Shown here piece by piece: positions 1 to 5,007 of a stretch of 6,088 nt of DNA. The notes under the pieces were generated by a model. That model made no database searches, was not told where the DNA came from, and saw only the letters and a list, made by a program, of their open reading frames with translations. This DNA comes from Ktedonobacterales bacterium (GTDB lineage Bacteria > Chloroflexota > Ktedonobacteria > Ktedonobacterales > JADMIN01), in NCBI GenBank assembly GCA_015478575.1, contig JADMIN010000175.1, positions 1-6,088 on the forward strand, written 5' to 3'. The translations under genes were made by a program, and so were the position numbers. How positions within the stretch are numbered: position 1 is the stretch's first letter; each line of letters opens with the position of its first letter.

Positions 1-230
1 CTCGCTACGGGCAACCGGGATCCAGTCCTGCGGGCTGACTTTCAAAACAGCTTCTCAGGCTGTTCGCGCGGCGTGGTGGCCATAGGGGATGCTCCTCGCT
101 GACCGCGCTCCCCGACCCCTTTTCGCGTGAAGGGAGAGAAGGCGGAACTCCGTTGCGCAGTGTACCCGGCGAGAGGCGTAGTGACAACGCGGGTAGCCCG
201 TTTCTCCCGCGCGCCCGCACGTGCCCACGC
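1..230. other. left-edge stretch without a supported gene
   Basis: I see no convincing gene between the left edge and the leader of the acetyltransferase gene. One + frame is open from base 1 to a TGA at 109-111 and could be the tail of an upstream gene. It is only about 36 codons long, lacks the strong G/C third-position bias of the real genes here, and matches nothing I recognise. A small perfect inverted repeat, AACAGC at 46-51 and GCTGTT at 59-64 with a 7-nt loop, could be a weak terminator but has no T-tract. The long minus-strand frame across this stretch is an antisense shadow. Confidence 0.4.
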
Positions 231-234
231 GGGG

Positions 235-240
235 TATACT
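235..240 (+). promoter_or_regulatory. candidate -10 box of the acetyltransferase gene
   Basis: The hexamer TATACT sits in the context GGGGTATACTC, 81 bases before the acetyltransferase start. It matches the sigma-70-type -10 consensus (TATAAT) at five of six positions. No good -35 hexamer lies 16-18 bp upstream and no TG dinucleotide precedes it, so the call rests on the hexamer and on its recurrence before other genes in this window. Confidence 0.45.
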
Positions 241-321
241 CAACTGAGAGGCTTCCCGGCGGAGAGGGTATCGGCTGAGCGCGTCTGGCGGGGAGCGCGA
301 CGAGTGAACGGGAGGGAGCGC

Positions 322-789
322 ATGGCGGCCAAGACACCAGACACGACCATCATCACGCTGCGCGAGATCACGCGCGCGAACTACAGCGCGTGCCTGGGGC
401 TGCGCGTGGCGCCAGAGCAAGAGCCGTTCGTGGCCACGAACGCGGTCTCGCTGGCGGAGGCGAAGTACGAGCCGGAGATGGTGCCACTGGGCATCTACGC
501 GGGGGAGCGCATGGTGGGCTTCGCGATGTACGGCTACAACGAGGCGGATGGCGCGCACTGGATCCACCGGCTGATGGTGGACGTGGCATACCAACACCAC
601 GGCTACGGGCGCGCCGCGCTGCGCTTGGTGTTGGCGCGTCTGCGCGCCCTGCCAGAGTGCGCGCGCATCGCCATCTCCTGGAATCCCGACAACGCCGTCG
701 CTGAGCGGCTCTACCTCAGCGAGGGATTCACCAAGACCGGCGAAGTGCTCTGGCAAGAGCTGGTTGGTCGCATGCGGGTGCGCGCATGA
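322..789 (+). CDS. GNAT acetyltransferase, BltD/PaiA (spermidine-acetyltransferase) type
   Basis: This encodes a 155-residue cytoplasmic N-acetyltransferase expected to move an acetyl group from acetyl-CoA to an amine. The ATG at 322 follows a Shine-Dalgarno GGAGG at 311-315 with 6-nt spacing; an in-frame start at 127 would add 65 Arg/Ala-rich residues unlike the family. The strand order is typical of GNAT: ITLREI near residues 11-16, VGFAMYG at 65-71, core motif A from about 81 to 100 with the acetyl-CoA pyrophosphate loop Q91-H-H-G-Y-G-R97, and motif B with N124, LY at 130-131 and GF at 135-136. The stretch from NYSACLGL to the VGFAMYG strand resembles Bacillus BltD and relatives, which acetylate spermidine and spermine. 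Polyamine specificity is an inference, and other small amines are possible. It is monocistronic, with 461 bp before the next gene. Confidence 0.88.
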   Translation: MAAKTPDTTIITLREITRANYSACLGLRVAPEQEPFVATNAVSLAEAKYEPEMVPLGIYAGERMVGFAMYGYNEADGAHWIHRLMVDVAYQHHGYGRAALRLVLARLRALPECARIAISWNPDNAVAERLYLSEGFTKTGEVLWQELVGRMRVRA

Positions 790-802
790 GCGGCTTGGGC
801 GC

Positions 803-816
803 GGGCGCTTCCGCCC
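803..816 (+). terminator. weak hairpin after the acetyltransferase gene
   Basis: GGGCG at 803-807 and CGCCC at 812-816 form a 5-bp G/C stem with a CTTC tetraloop, 14 bases past the TGA. There is no U-rich tail. It could act as a terminator or 3' stabiliser, but such short stems are common in GC-rich DNA. Confidence 0.25.
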
Positions 817-1031
817 CTGTGGCCCATCTCTTGCGGCTTCGGGGGTGGGGCACTGTGGCACCACGCCTCTTCCCCTCTCTCGGCTTCATCCACTAGGGCA
901 TTCCGAGCCGCGCGTGGCGTTTTGAAGGCCTCCTCTTCTGTCACGCGCGGCCCTCTCCCTTGCGGGAGCGCGCATCGGTTGGGCGGATGCGTGGTGGAAG
1001 CGGGCCATTCAGGTGGTCGGCGGAGGGAGCA

Positions 1032-1040
1032 TGGTATACT
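1032..1040 (+). promoter_or_regulatory. candidate extended -10 promoter of the response regulator gene
   Basis: TGGTATACT fits an extended -10 element (TG-n-TATAAT-like), which can work without a strong -35 box; none is visible 16-18 bp upstream. If used, it gives a leader of about 200 nt that includes the 13-bp repeats. A weaker alternative, TGATACT at 1134-1140, lies immediately before the repeats. Confidence 0.45.
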
Positions 1041-1145
1041 CGCCACAGCATGCCTCATATGGGGCGCAAGCCGCCGGTGTTGGGCGCACCGGACAACCTG
1101 CCAAGCACCCTCCTGGGGTGAGCGGGAATGGCCTGATACTCCTTC

Positions 1146-1184
1146 TACGCATGGAGAGTATGCATGGAGAGTACGCATGGAGAG
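1146..1184 (+). repeat. three tandem 13-bp units in the response regulator leader
   Basis: The units are TACGCATGGAGAG (1146-1158), TATGCATGGAGAG (1159-1171) and TACGCATGGAGAG (1172-1184), differing at one base. Each contains an ATG (1151, 1164, 1177) and an SD-like GGAGAG, so each unit's SD-like motif sits five bases before the next unit's ATG. Because 13 is not a multiple of 3, the three ATGs are in three frames. The middle one (1164) is in frame with the response regulator and would add 29 residues. The first opens a frame ending at 1300, and the third opens an 18-codon frame ending at 1233. Confidence 0.9.
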
Positions 1185-1250
1185 TGCCAGGCCAGCGCGT
1201 GGGGATCTCGGCCATGCGCATCTGTCCTTGTAGGAAGGGAGCGGAAGCGT

Positions 1251-1730
1251 ATGGCCGACGTGTCTTCGCACCACGACATAGACATGCCGAAGGCCGATAG
1301 ATTCGCGATGGCGCAGCGGCAGATGGGGAGCGTGGCGCACGCGCCACAGGTGCTCATCGTGGATGATGAGCCAGAGATCCGCCACTCGGTGCGGGTGCTG
1401 CTTGAAGACGCCGGTTACGCTATCACAGAGGCGCCGGACGGCTTCGCCGCGCTGGAGATGTTGCGCGCGAGCAAGATTCCTCACGTCGTGCTCCTCGACC
1501 TGATGATGCCCCGGCTGGATGGCCACGGCGTGCTCGGTGTCGTGGCGGGGGATCGCCGCCTCACTGAGCGCCATCGCTTCATCGTGATGACCGCGGCCAA
1601 CCGCACGCTGCCGCTGGCGTTCGCCAATCTGCTGACGTCGCTCGCCATCCCCGTCATAGGGAAGCCCTTCGACTTGGATGAACTGCTCGAAGCGGTGCGG
1701 CGGGCGGCCAGCGATCTGCCGCGCTCGTAG
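1251..1730 (+). CDS. stand-alone CheY-like response regulator receiver protein
   Basis: This encodes a 159-residue cytoplasmic phospho-receiver with no output domain. After a roughly 32-residue polar leader, the receiver fold runs from about residue 33 to 153. Every key residue is present: acidic pair D38-D39 (VLIVDDE), phospho-acceptor D83 in LLDLMMP, switch T114 in VMTA and lysine K138 in GKPF. The domain ends shortly after the last helix, so it probably signals by protein-protein contact, as CheY, Spo0F or other single-domain regulators do. The start at 1251 is chosen for the purine-rich SD stretch at 1232-1244; the ATG at 1164 is in frame and also SD-preceded, so an N-terminally longer form is possible. 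No histidine kinase is nearby, so its partner is unknown. It ends 87 bp before the next gene on the same strand. Confidence 0.92.
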   Translation: MADVSSHHDIDMPKADRFAMAQRQMGSVAHAPQVLIVDDEPEIRHSVRVLLEDAGYAITEAPDGFAALEMLRASKIPHVVLLDLMMPRLDGHGVLGVVAGDRRLTERHRFIVMTAANRTLPLAFANLLTSLAIPVIGKPFDLDELLEAVRRAASDLPRS

Positions 1731-1744
1731 GGGATCGGCGTGGC

Positions 1745-1753
1745 TGATATACT
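1745..1753 (+). promoter_or_regulatory. candidate extended -10 promoter of the DUF6941-like gene
   Basis: TGATATACT is an extended -10 match lying 15 bp after the response regulator stop and 65 bp before the next start codon. No -35 hexamer is apparent. The surrounding run CTGATATACTCTCTTCACG (1744-1762) closely resembles CTGATACTCCTTCTACG at 1133-1149 in the leader of the preceding gene, and both run into or just ahead of a 13-bp tandem repeat. Confidence 0.45.
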
Positions 1754-1768
1754 CTCTTCACGAGGACC

Positions 1769-1807
1769 GTAAGCGGGAGTGGTAAGCGGGAGTGGTAAGC
1801 GGGAGCG
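1769..1807 (+). repeat. three tandem 13-bp units in the DUF6941-like gene leader
   Basis: The units are GTAAGCGGGAGTG at 1769-1781 and 1782-1794, then GTAAGCGGGAGCG at 1795-1807 with one change. They run directly into the Shine-Dalgarno site GAGGAAGG (1807-1814). The unit sequence is unrelated to the repeat at 1146-1184, but unit length, copy number and position between a TATACT box and a start codon are the same. Confidence 0.9.
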
Positions 1808-1817
1808 AGGAAGGTGC

Positions 1818-2273
1818 ATGGCGGACGGCGTACCCGGCGTTTCTATCGTGTTGCTGCTGCTGGCGAACCATGTCGAGGCGGTGAATGGGCTGCTCTACAT
1901 GAGCGGTGGCGGCTGGACCGATCACCGGCGGGCGGTGCCGCGTGGCGGCCAGCCACCGCCCACCCACCTGGGCATCGGCCTCGGCGTCGCCATTCCCTGG
2001 CACGAGACGAACCAGCCGCACGAGATCACCATCCAGATCGAGAATGACGACGCGACGCTGACCGTCGCCCGGGTGGAGGCGCAGTTCAACGTGGGTCGTC
2101 CACCGAACCTGCCCCCCGGCTCTGAACAGCACGTGATGATGGGCCTGCCGCTGGATGTCGTCTTCCCGGACGCGGGCGGCTACCGCGTCGTCGCTCAGTT
2201 GGATGGCGATGGCGAGGTCAAGACCTGGGCATTCCGCGTGCATGACGTGGCCGCGCCATCTGAAGAGACCTGA
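1818..2273 (+). CDS. DUF6941-like protein of unknown function
   Basis: This encodes a soluble protein of 151 residues with no signal peptide cleavage site or membrane anchor evident. Its pattern is that of the DUF6941 family: an N-terminal strand leading to LLLLANHVEAVNGLLYMSGG (about 12-31), where LLLANxxxxxxGxLYxxGGGW is typical, then a small-residue strand ending in IPW (59-61). A strand with an acidic turn follows (ITIQIENDD, 70-78), and the end resembles a beta-sandwich (GGYRVVAQLDGD, 120-131). Family function is unknown to me. The ATG at 1818 has SD GAGGAAGG at 1807-1814; an in-frame GTG at 1779 lies inside the tandem repeat and would add 13 basic residues, so I prefer the ATG. It follows the response regulator on the same strand but has its own likely promoter, so co-regulation is possible but not shown. 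Confidence 0.82.
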   Translation: MADGVPGVSIVLLLLANHVEAVNGLLYMSGGGWTDHRRAVPRGGQPPPTHLGIGLGVAIPWHETNQPHEITIQIENDDATLTVARVEAQFNVGRPPNLPPGSEQHVMMGLPLDVVFPDAGGYRVVAQLDGDGEVKTWAFRVHDVAAPSEET

Positions 2274-2300
2274 CCCCCTTCCCTCATCAAGAGAAGGGGG
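2274..2300. terminator. shared hairpin between convergent genes
   Basis: CCCCCTTC (2274-2281) and GAAGGGGG (2293-2300) form a perfect 8-bp stem with an 11-nt loop, starting at the base after the TGA of the DUF6941-like gene. The converging lipoprotein gene ends at 2310, so the hairpin could serve both transcripts. No U-tract follows on either strand, so it is an atypical intrinsic terminator at best. Confidence 0.6.
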
Positions 2301-2309
2301 CGTGCATCC

Positions 2310-3233
2310 TCACCGCTCGATGCAGTAGCCGTAGCCCCAAAAGACACCACTGGCCCCGGCGCTACCATTGGTCTGCCAGCTAAAGGTGTTGTTGCCCTTC
2401 CACCAGTGCGACCCAGTGCCACAACCGCTCAGGGCCGCGGGTAGCGTGCCATAGGTCCAGCCGTGCGCGGGCAGCTCGGCGTTGAAGAAGGCGTCGAGGG
2501 CGGTCGCTGACCCGGCACTGCACATACCAGAAAAGCCGCCGCTCGTTACGCTGCCCGCTGAGCCGCCACTGCCGAGGCCAGCCTTCGTCAGGGGTGGCGC
2601 TGGGGCCGGTGTATTGTCGAGCGTGGTCTCATAGGCGCGAGTAGCATAGATGCCGATGGAATCAGGTGTGCAGGAGGGCGGCGTCGGCGGAATGGCGAAG
2701 CGCAGATGATATCTCGCGATGGCGCCCACCGTCGTCACGCTCTCCAGCGAGACGTAGCGCGGCGCGGTGTCTTTGTGCCAGCAGTAGGGATCGCCACATG
2801 ACGCTTGGTAGCCGCCGTCGTAGGGGTAGGTCGTCGCTTGCGCCCAGCCTTGCGCTAGCATCCGCGTGGCATAGTAGGTTTGGATGTCGGACGCGGTGCT
2901 GCTTGGCGTGCAGGCGTCTTCCTGTACGATGAGAAAGCGCCCGTCGCCCCCACGCGAGGTCAGGCGCACAGTGGTGAGCGTGCCGCTGGGGAAGGGCACG
3001 TCGCTGAAGCTGGCACCCGCGCTCGCTGGCCCAGCCCCGCTGAGCGCCGCCTGGCATTGCGCCAGAGGCGAGCGCGTCGCGGTGGGGCTGGGCGTCACGG
3101 TGGGGCTGGGCGTCGCGCCCGTGGTGGGTATGCCCCCGGTCGCGCTGCTCGCGCACCCCGCCAGGATCAGCAACACCAACGGGAGCACAAGAGCGAACGG
3201 CGTGGGAACGCGAATGAATCGTGATAAGCGCAT
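2310..3233 (-). CDS. secreted lipoprotein with a duplicated Cys/Trp domain
   Basis: This encodes a 307-residue protein predicted to be exported and lipid-anchored on the outer face of the cytoplasmic membrane. The N-terminus has basic residues (R2, R5, R8), a hydrophobic core at about 13-24 and lipobox L24-A-G-C27. A Thr/Pro/Ser linker (about 36-56) follows. Two related segments then occur, about 108-181 and 238-304: each has a Cys, then an aromatic-rich helix ending in GW (GW at 129-130 and 258-259), a second Cys (C146, C271) and a WxK-like motif (W152-H-K154; W277-W-K279). I infer disulfides, and function is unknown. The start is set by the SD AAGGAGG just upstream on the minus strand (+ coordinates about 3241-3248) and by the signal peptide; an upstream start at 3314 would bury the signal. 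It converges on the DUF6941-like gene and diverges from the membrane-protein side, with likely regulation from the palindromes at 3327-3393. Confidence 0.85.
   Translation of the reverse strand: MRLSRFIRVPTPFALVLPLVLLILAGCASSATGGIPTTGATPSPTVTPSPTATRSPLAQCQAALSGAGPASAGASFSDVPFPSGTLTTVRLTSRGGDGRFLIVQEDACTPSSTASDIQTYYATRMLAQGWAQATTYPYDGGYQASCGDPYCWHKDTAPRYVSLESVTTVGAIARYHLRFAIPPTPPSCTPDSIGIYATRAYETTLDNTPAPAPPLTKAGLGSGGSAGSVTSGGFSGMCSAGSATALDAFFNAELPAHGWTYGTLPAALSGCGTGSHWWKGNNTFSWQTNGSAGASGVFWGYGYCIER
3076..3111 (-). repeat. 18-bp coding repeat in the lipoprotein linker
   Basis: Two 18-bp units (3076-3093 and 3094-3111) differ at one base, and part of a third follows. On the minus strand they encode the PSPTVT / PSPTAT linker units. 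Being a multiple of three, copy-number change would lengthen or shorten the linker without breaking the frame. Confidence 0.85.
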
Positions 3234-3270
3234 ACGTCTCTCCTCCTTCGCGTGGGGCTGGTGCGCCGGC

Positions 3271-3310
3271 GGGTCGCACAGCGCGCTGGCGGGTCGCACA
3301 GCGCGCTGGC
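3271..3310. repeat. perfect 20-bp tandem duplication in the lipoprotein leader
   Basis: GGGTCGCACAGCGCGCTGGC occurs twice back to back (3271-3290 and 3291-3310) without mismatch. It lies 38 bp upstream of the lipoprotein start codon, between it and the palindromic promoter region, so it would be in the 5' untranslated leader if transcription starts near 3328. Perfect identity suggests a recent slippage or duplication event. Confidence 0.92.
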
Positions 3311-3326
3311 GCAATTTCAGGCATCG

Positions 3327-3363
3327 CTGCCGCTAGTATATCCACCAGGTATACTAGCGGCAG
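3327..3363. promoter_or_regulatory. 14-bp perfect inverted repeat carrying a -10-like box in each arm
   Basis: The arms CTGCCGCTAGTATA (3327-3340) and TATACTAGCGGCAG (3350-3363) are exact reverse complements around a 9-bp spacer. Each arm contains TATACT reading outward: 3350-3355 on +, and 3340-3335 on -. This suits overlapping divergent promoters, one for the minus-strand lipoprotein gene and one reading towards the membrane protein gene. It could instead be an operator for a dimeric repressor, or a hairpin in RNA. There is no T-tract, so a plain terminator is unlikely. Confidence 0.6.
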
Positions 3364-3371
3364 GGAATACA

Positions 3372-3393
3372 TCACAGTGTGAAGCGGTTCACA
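3372..3393. promoter_or_regulatory. CRP/FNR-type operator with three half-sites
   Basis: TGTGA at 3378-3382 and TCACA at 3389-3393 are separated by six bases, exactly matching the CRP-family consensus TGTGA-N6-TCACA; the palindrome extends to TGTGAA-GCGG-TTCACA. Another TCACA at 3372-3376 lies one base before, so the central half-site is shared by two overlapping palindromes. Relative to a minus-strand start near 3328 the site centre is about 57 bp upstream, close to where class I activators bind. Relative to the + strand TATACT it lies just downstream, a repressor-like place. Identity of the regulator is inference. Confidence 0.6.
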
Positions 3394-3416
3394 TTCCCCG
3401 CGGCCACCGCCGCGCC

Positions 3417-3695
3417 TTGCGATCAGCGCGTATCTGTGTTAGGGTAGCTGGCGTCGCGGCCTATCGCGCGCTGGAGGCCGAGCGGGTCGTCGTGTCGCGC
3501 CGTGGCTCGCGCGCGGTGATCCATCCGCGGTTGGCGCGGCCAGCTCCCCCGCCGGGCGAGGTGGCGCGGGTGCGGGCGCTGCTGGAGCACGTCCGCACGG
3601 AGGCGCGGCTGTTGGGGTTGGAGCCGGAGGCGCTCCAGACGTTGGCCGCTGAGGCTTCGGTGCGCGGAGCGCCGTGCCGTTCCGCTCGCGTATGA
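3417..3695 (+). pseudogene. possible remnant resembling a P27-family phage terminase small subunit C-terminus
   Basis: From about 3441 to 3680 this + frame has strong G/C third-position bias, like real genes here. Its translation follows the C-terminal pattern I associate with P27-family terminase small subunits: a helix (AAYRALEAERVVV), then basic residues, then an IHP motif, then a helix rich in Arg/Glu (ARVRALLEHVRTEARLLGLEP) ending in the LGLxP-type turn. No ATG precedes it in frame: the only starts are a GTG at 3252 that would run through the palindromes, and a TTG at 3417 without a Shine-Dalgarno site. An N-terminal half is not seen in other frames. I read it as a truncated gene fragment. 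It could also be a small gene with an unusual start, or a chance frame. It ends 61 bp before the membrane protein start. Confidence 0.35.
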
Positions 3696-3756
3696 GCCAA
3701 TGAGGCAGTTAGGGGAAGAGCGCATATCACCGACTGGTGAGGGGAGGAATGACGGC

Positions 3757-4866
3757 ATGCTGGCAACGTTTCAACTCATGTTGTTCGGCGCGGTGCTGGC
3801 GAGCGTCACGCTCCTCGACCTCGTGATGCCCAGCATCACCCGCCGCGATCTGCTCTTCGGCGTGACGGTCGCGCCCAACGCGCGCGCCACGGCGGCGGGC
3901 CGCGCCATCATTCGCGGCTATCGGCTGGCGGTCGGCGCCATCGCGGTCGGGCTGGGGGCCGCGCTGGGGCTGCTCTACGCCCTCGCGCCCGCCGCGTGGT
4001 GGGATAGCGGTGGCCTCTCCATCGCGGGGCTGATCGTGGCCCTGCTGCCGGGCGCGCCCTATATTCCGGCGCACTTGGCCGCGCGGCGGCTCGCCGCCGC
4101 CGATACGGGCGACGCGCCGACGGGGACGCGCGCGCCCCTCGCCGATCCGCGCCCGCGCCGCTACGGCGACTATGTCCCCTGGGTGTGGGAGGCGCTGCCG
4201 CTCGGCATCATCGGCGCGACGGTGGCCTACCTGGCTACCACCTATCCCGCCGCGCCAGCCATCATCGCCATTCATTTCAATGCCGCTGGCCAGCCGAATG
4301 GCTACGCCACCAAGACCATCGGCACCTACTTCAGCCTCGTCTGGACACAGATCGGGATGGAGCTAGGCATCACCGCCATCGCGCTGCTGATCGCGCGGTC
4401 CAAAGCGCAGCCGGAGAACAGCGCCAACGAGATCTACCGGCGGCGCGGCCTGCGCTATCTTTATGCCGTCAAGATGCTGACCATTGCGCTGCTGGGCGCG
4501 CTCGCCGCCTGGATCGCCCATGCCGCGTTAGGGAGGGCGACGCTCTCCCCGTGGCTGCTGCCCGCCACACTGGGCTTCGTCCTGGTGGTCGTGGGTCTCG
4601 GCGTCGTGGTGGCGCTGCGCACCGGCCAGGGCGGCGCGCAACTGGCGGGCGCTGGCCCAACCGACCGCATGGATGACCGCTACTGGAAGGGCGGCGTGAT
4701 CTATGCCAACCGCGACGACCCCGCCATCTTCGTCGAGCGGCGCTATGGCTTCGGCTGGACGCTCAATGTCGCCAATCCGCGCGCCTGGCTGGCCATCGTC
4801 GGCATCGTGGCGCTGCTGGTGCCGCTGCCGCTGCTGCCGCTGCTGCTGAGCGGCGGCGCGCGCTGA
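3757..4866 (+). CDS. multi-pass membrane protein with DUF1648 and DUF5808 domains
   Basis: This encodes a 369-residue integral membrane protein. Hydrophobic segments lie at about 3-24, 57-77, 87-104, 147-162, 192-213, 236-257, 266-287 and 344-364, so roughly seven or eight passes. Between segments four and five is the DUF1648 signature, IAIHFNAAGQPNGYATK (170-186), including the conserved HFN and GxPxGY. Near the end, D306-D-R-Y-W-K through GWTLN to W344 matches the DUF5808 pattern (WKxGxxYxNxDDPxxFVxxRxGxGWTLN). The LLFGVTV segment (32-38) is also typical of DUF1648 proteins. DUF1648 occurs in SdpI-type immunity/sensor proteins, but no such role is shown here. The ATG at 3757 follows GGGGAGG (3741-3747) with 9-nt spacing; a longer start at 3700 would add 19 polar residues before the first membrane segment. 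Confidence 0.88.
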   Translation: MLATFQLMLFGAVLASVTLLDLVMPSITRRDLLFGVTVAPNARATAAGRAIIRGYRLAVGAIAVGLGAALGLLYALAPAAWWDSGGLSIAGLIVALLPGAPYIPAHLAARRLAAADTGDAPTGTRAPLADPRPRRYGDYVPWVWEALPLGIIGATVAYLATTYPAAPAIIAIHFNAAGQPNGYATKTIGTYFSLVWTQIGMELGITAIALLIARSKAQPENSANEIYRRRGLRYLYAVKMLTIALLGALAAWIAHAALGRATLSPWLLPATLGFVLVVVGLGVVVALRTGQGGAQLAGAGPTDRMDDRYWKGGVIYANRDDPAIFVERRYGFGWTLNVANPRAWLAIVGIVALLVPLPLLPLLLSGGAR

Positions 4867-4968
4867 GGCCCGGTGGGGAGCATCCATCCATCCTCCATTC
4901 GCCGCCCCTTTACCCGTACGCCGTCGCTGTGTTAAGCTGGCATCGCTGATGCGTCTGTAGGTACAGTA

Positions 4969-4977
4969 TGGTATAGG
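4969..4977 (+). promoter_or_regulatory. weak -10-like region before the aminotransferase gene
   Basis: TGGTATAGG resembles an extended -10 element (TG-n-TATAnn) 30 bp before the aminotransferase start, but its last bases are poor and no -35 hexamer is seen. Overlapping A/T-rich hexamers (TACAGT at 4962, TATGGT at 4968) are equal candidates. The 141-bp gap holds nothing else convincing except a small inverted repeat, GCATC-GCT-GATGC, at 4940-4952. Confidence 0.25.
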
Positions 4978-5007
4978 CGTGAGACCTCTCGGACAAAGGA
5001 GTCATGC

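Larger units (their letters stand above)
790..1250. other. 461-bp intergenic region and long leader of the response regulator gene
   Basis: No gene is supported here. Open frames on both strands give Arg/Ser/Cys/His-rich translations without recognisable motifs, and they look like GC-rich chance frames. The stretch holds a TATACT box near 1035, a second weaker box (TGATACT, 1134-1140) and the 13-bp tandem repeat at 1146-1184. ATACTC at 1136-1141 can pair with GAGTAT at 1156-1161, so the first repeat unit could be drawn into a small hairpin. Confidence 0.5.

Noticed and set aside
55..864. 269-codon minus-strand frame over the acetyltransferase gene
   Set aside because: Its translation is rich in His, Arg and Val without any motif, and it mirrors a well-supported GNAT gene on the + strand.
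1146..1184. Tandem repeat as a CRISPR array
   Set aside because: The units are only 13 bp with no spacers between them, and no cas-like gene is present.
711..1574. 287-codon minus-strand frame across the intergenic gap and response regulator
   Set aside because: It is antisense to the receiver domain and its intergenic part is low-complexity His/Arg/Pro sequence with no recognisable family.
3327..3363. Palindrome as an insertion-sequence end or simple terminator
   Set aside because: No transposase or matching distal end is present and no T-tract follows. The outward TATACT boxes fit promoters or an operator better.
3727..4275. 182-codon minus-strand frame opposite the membrane protein
   Set aside because: The Arg/Gly-rich translation is the antisense of a hydrophobic DUF1648 protein and has no ribosome-binding context.
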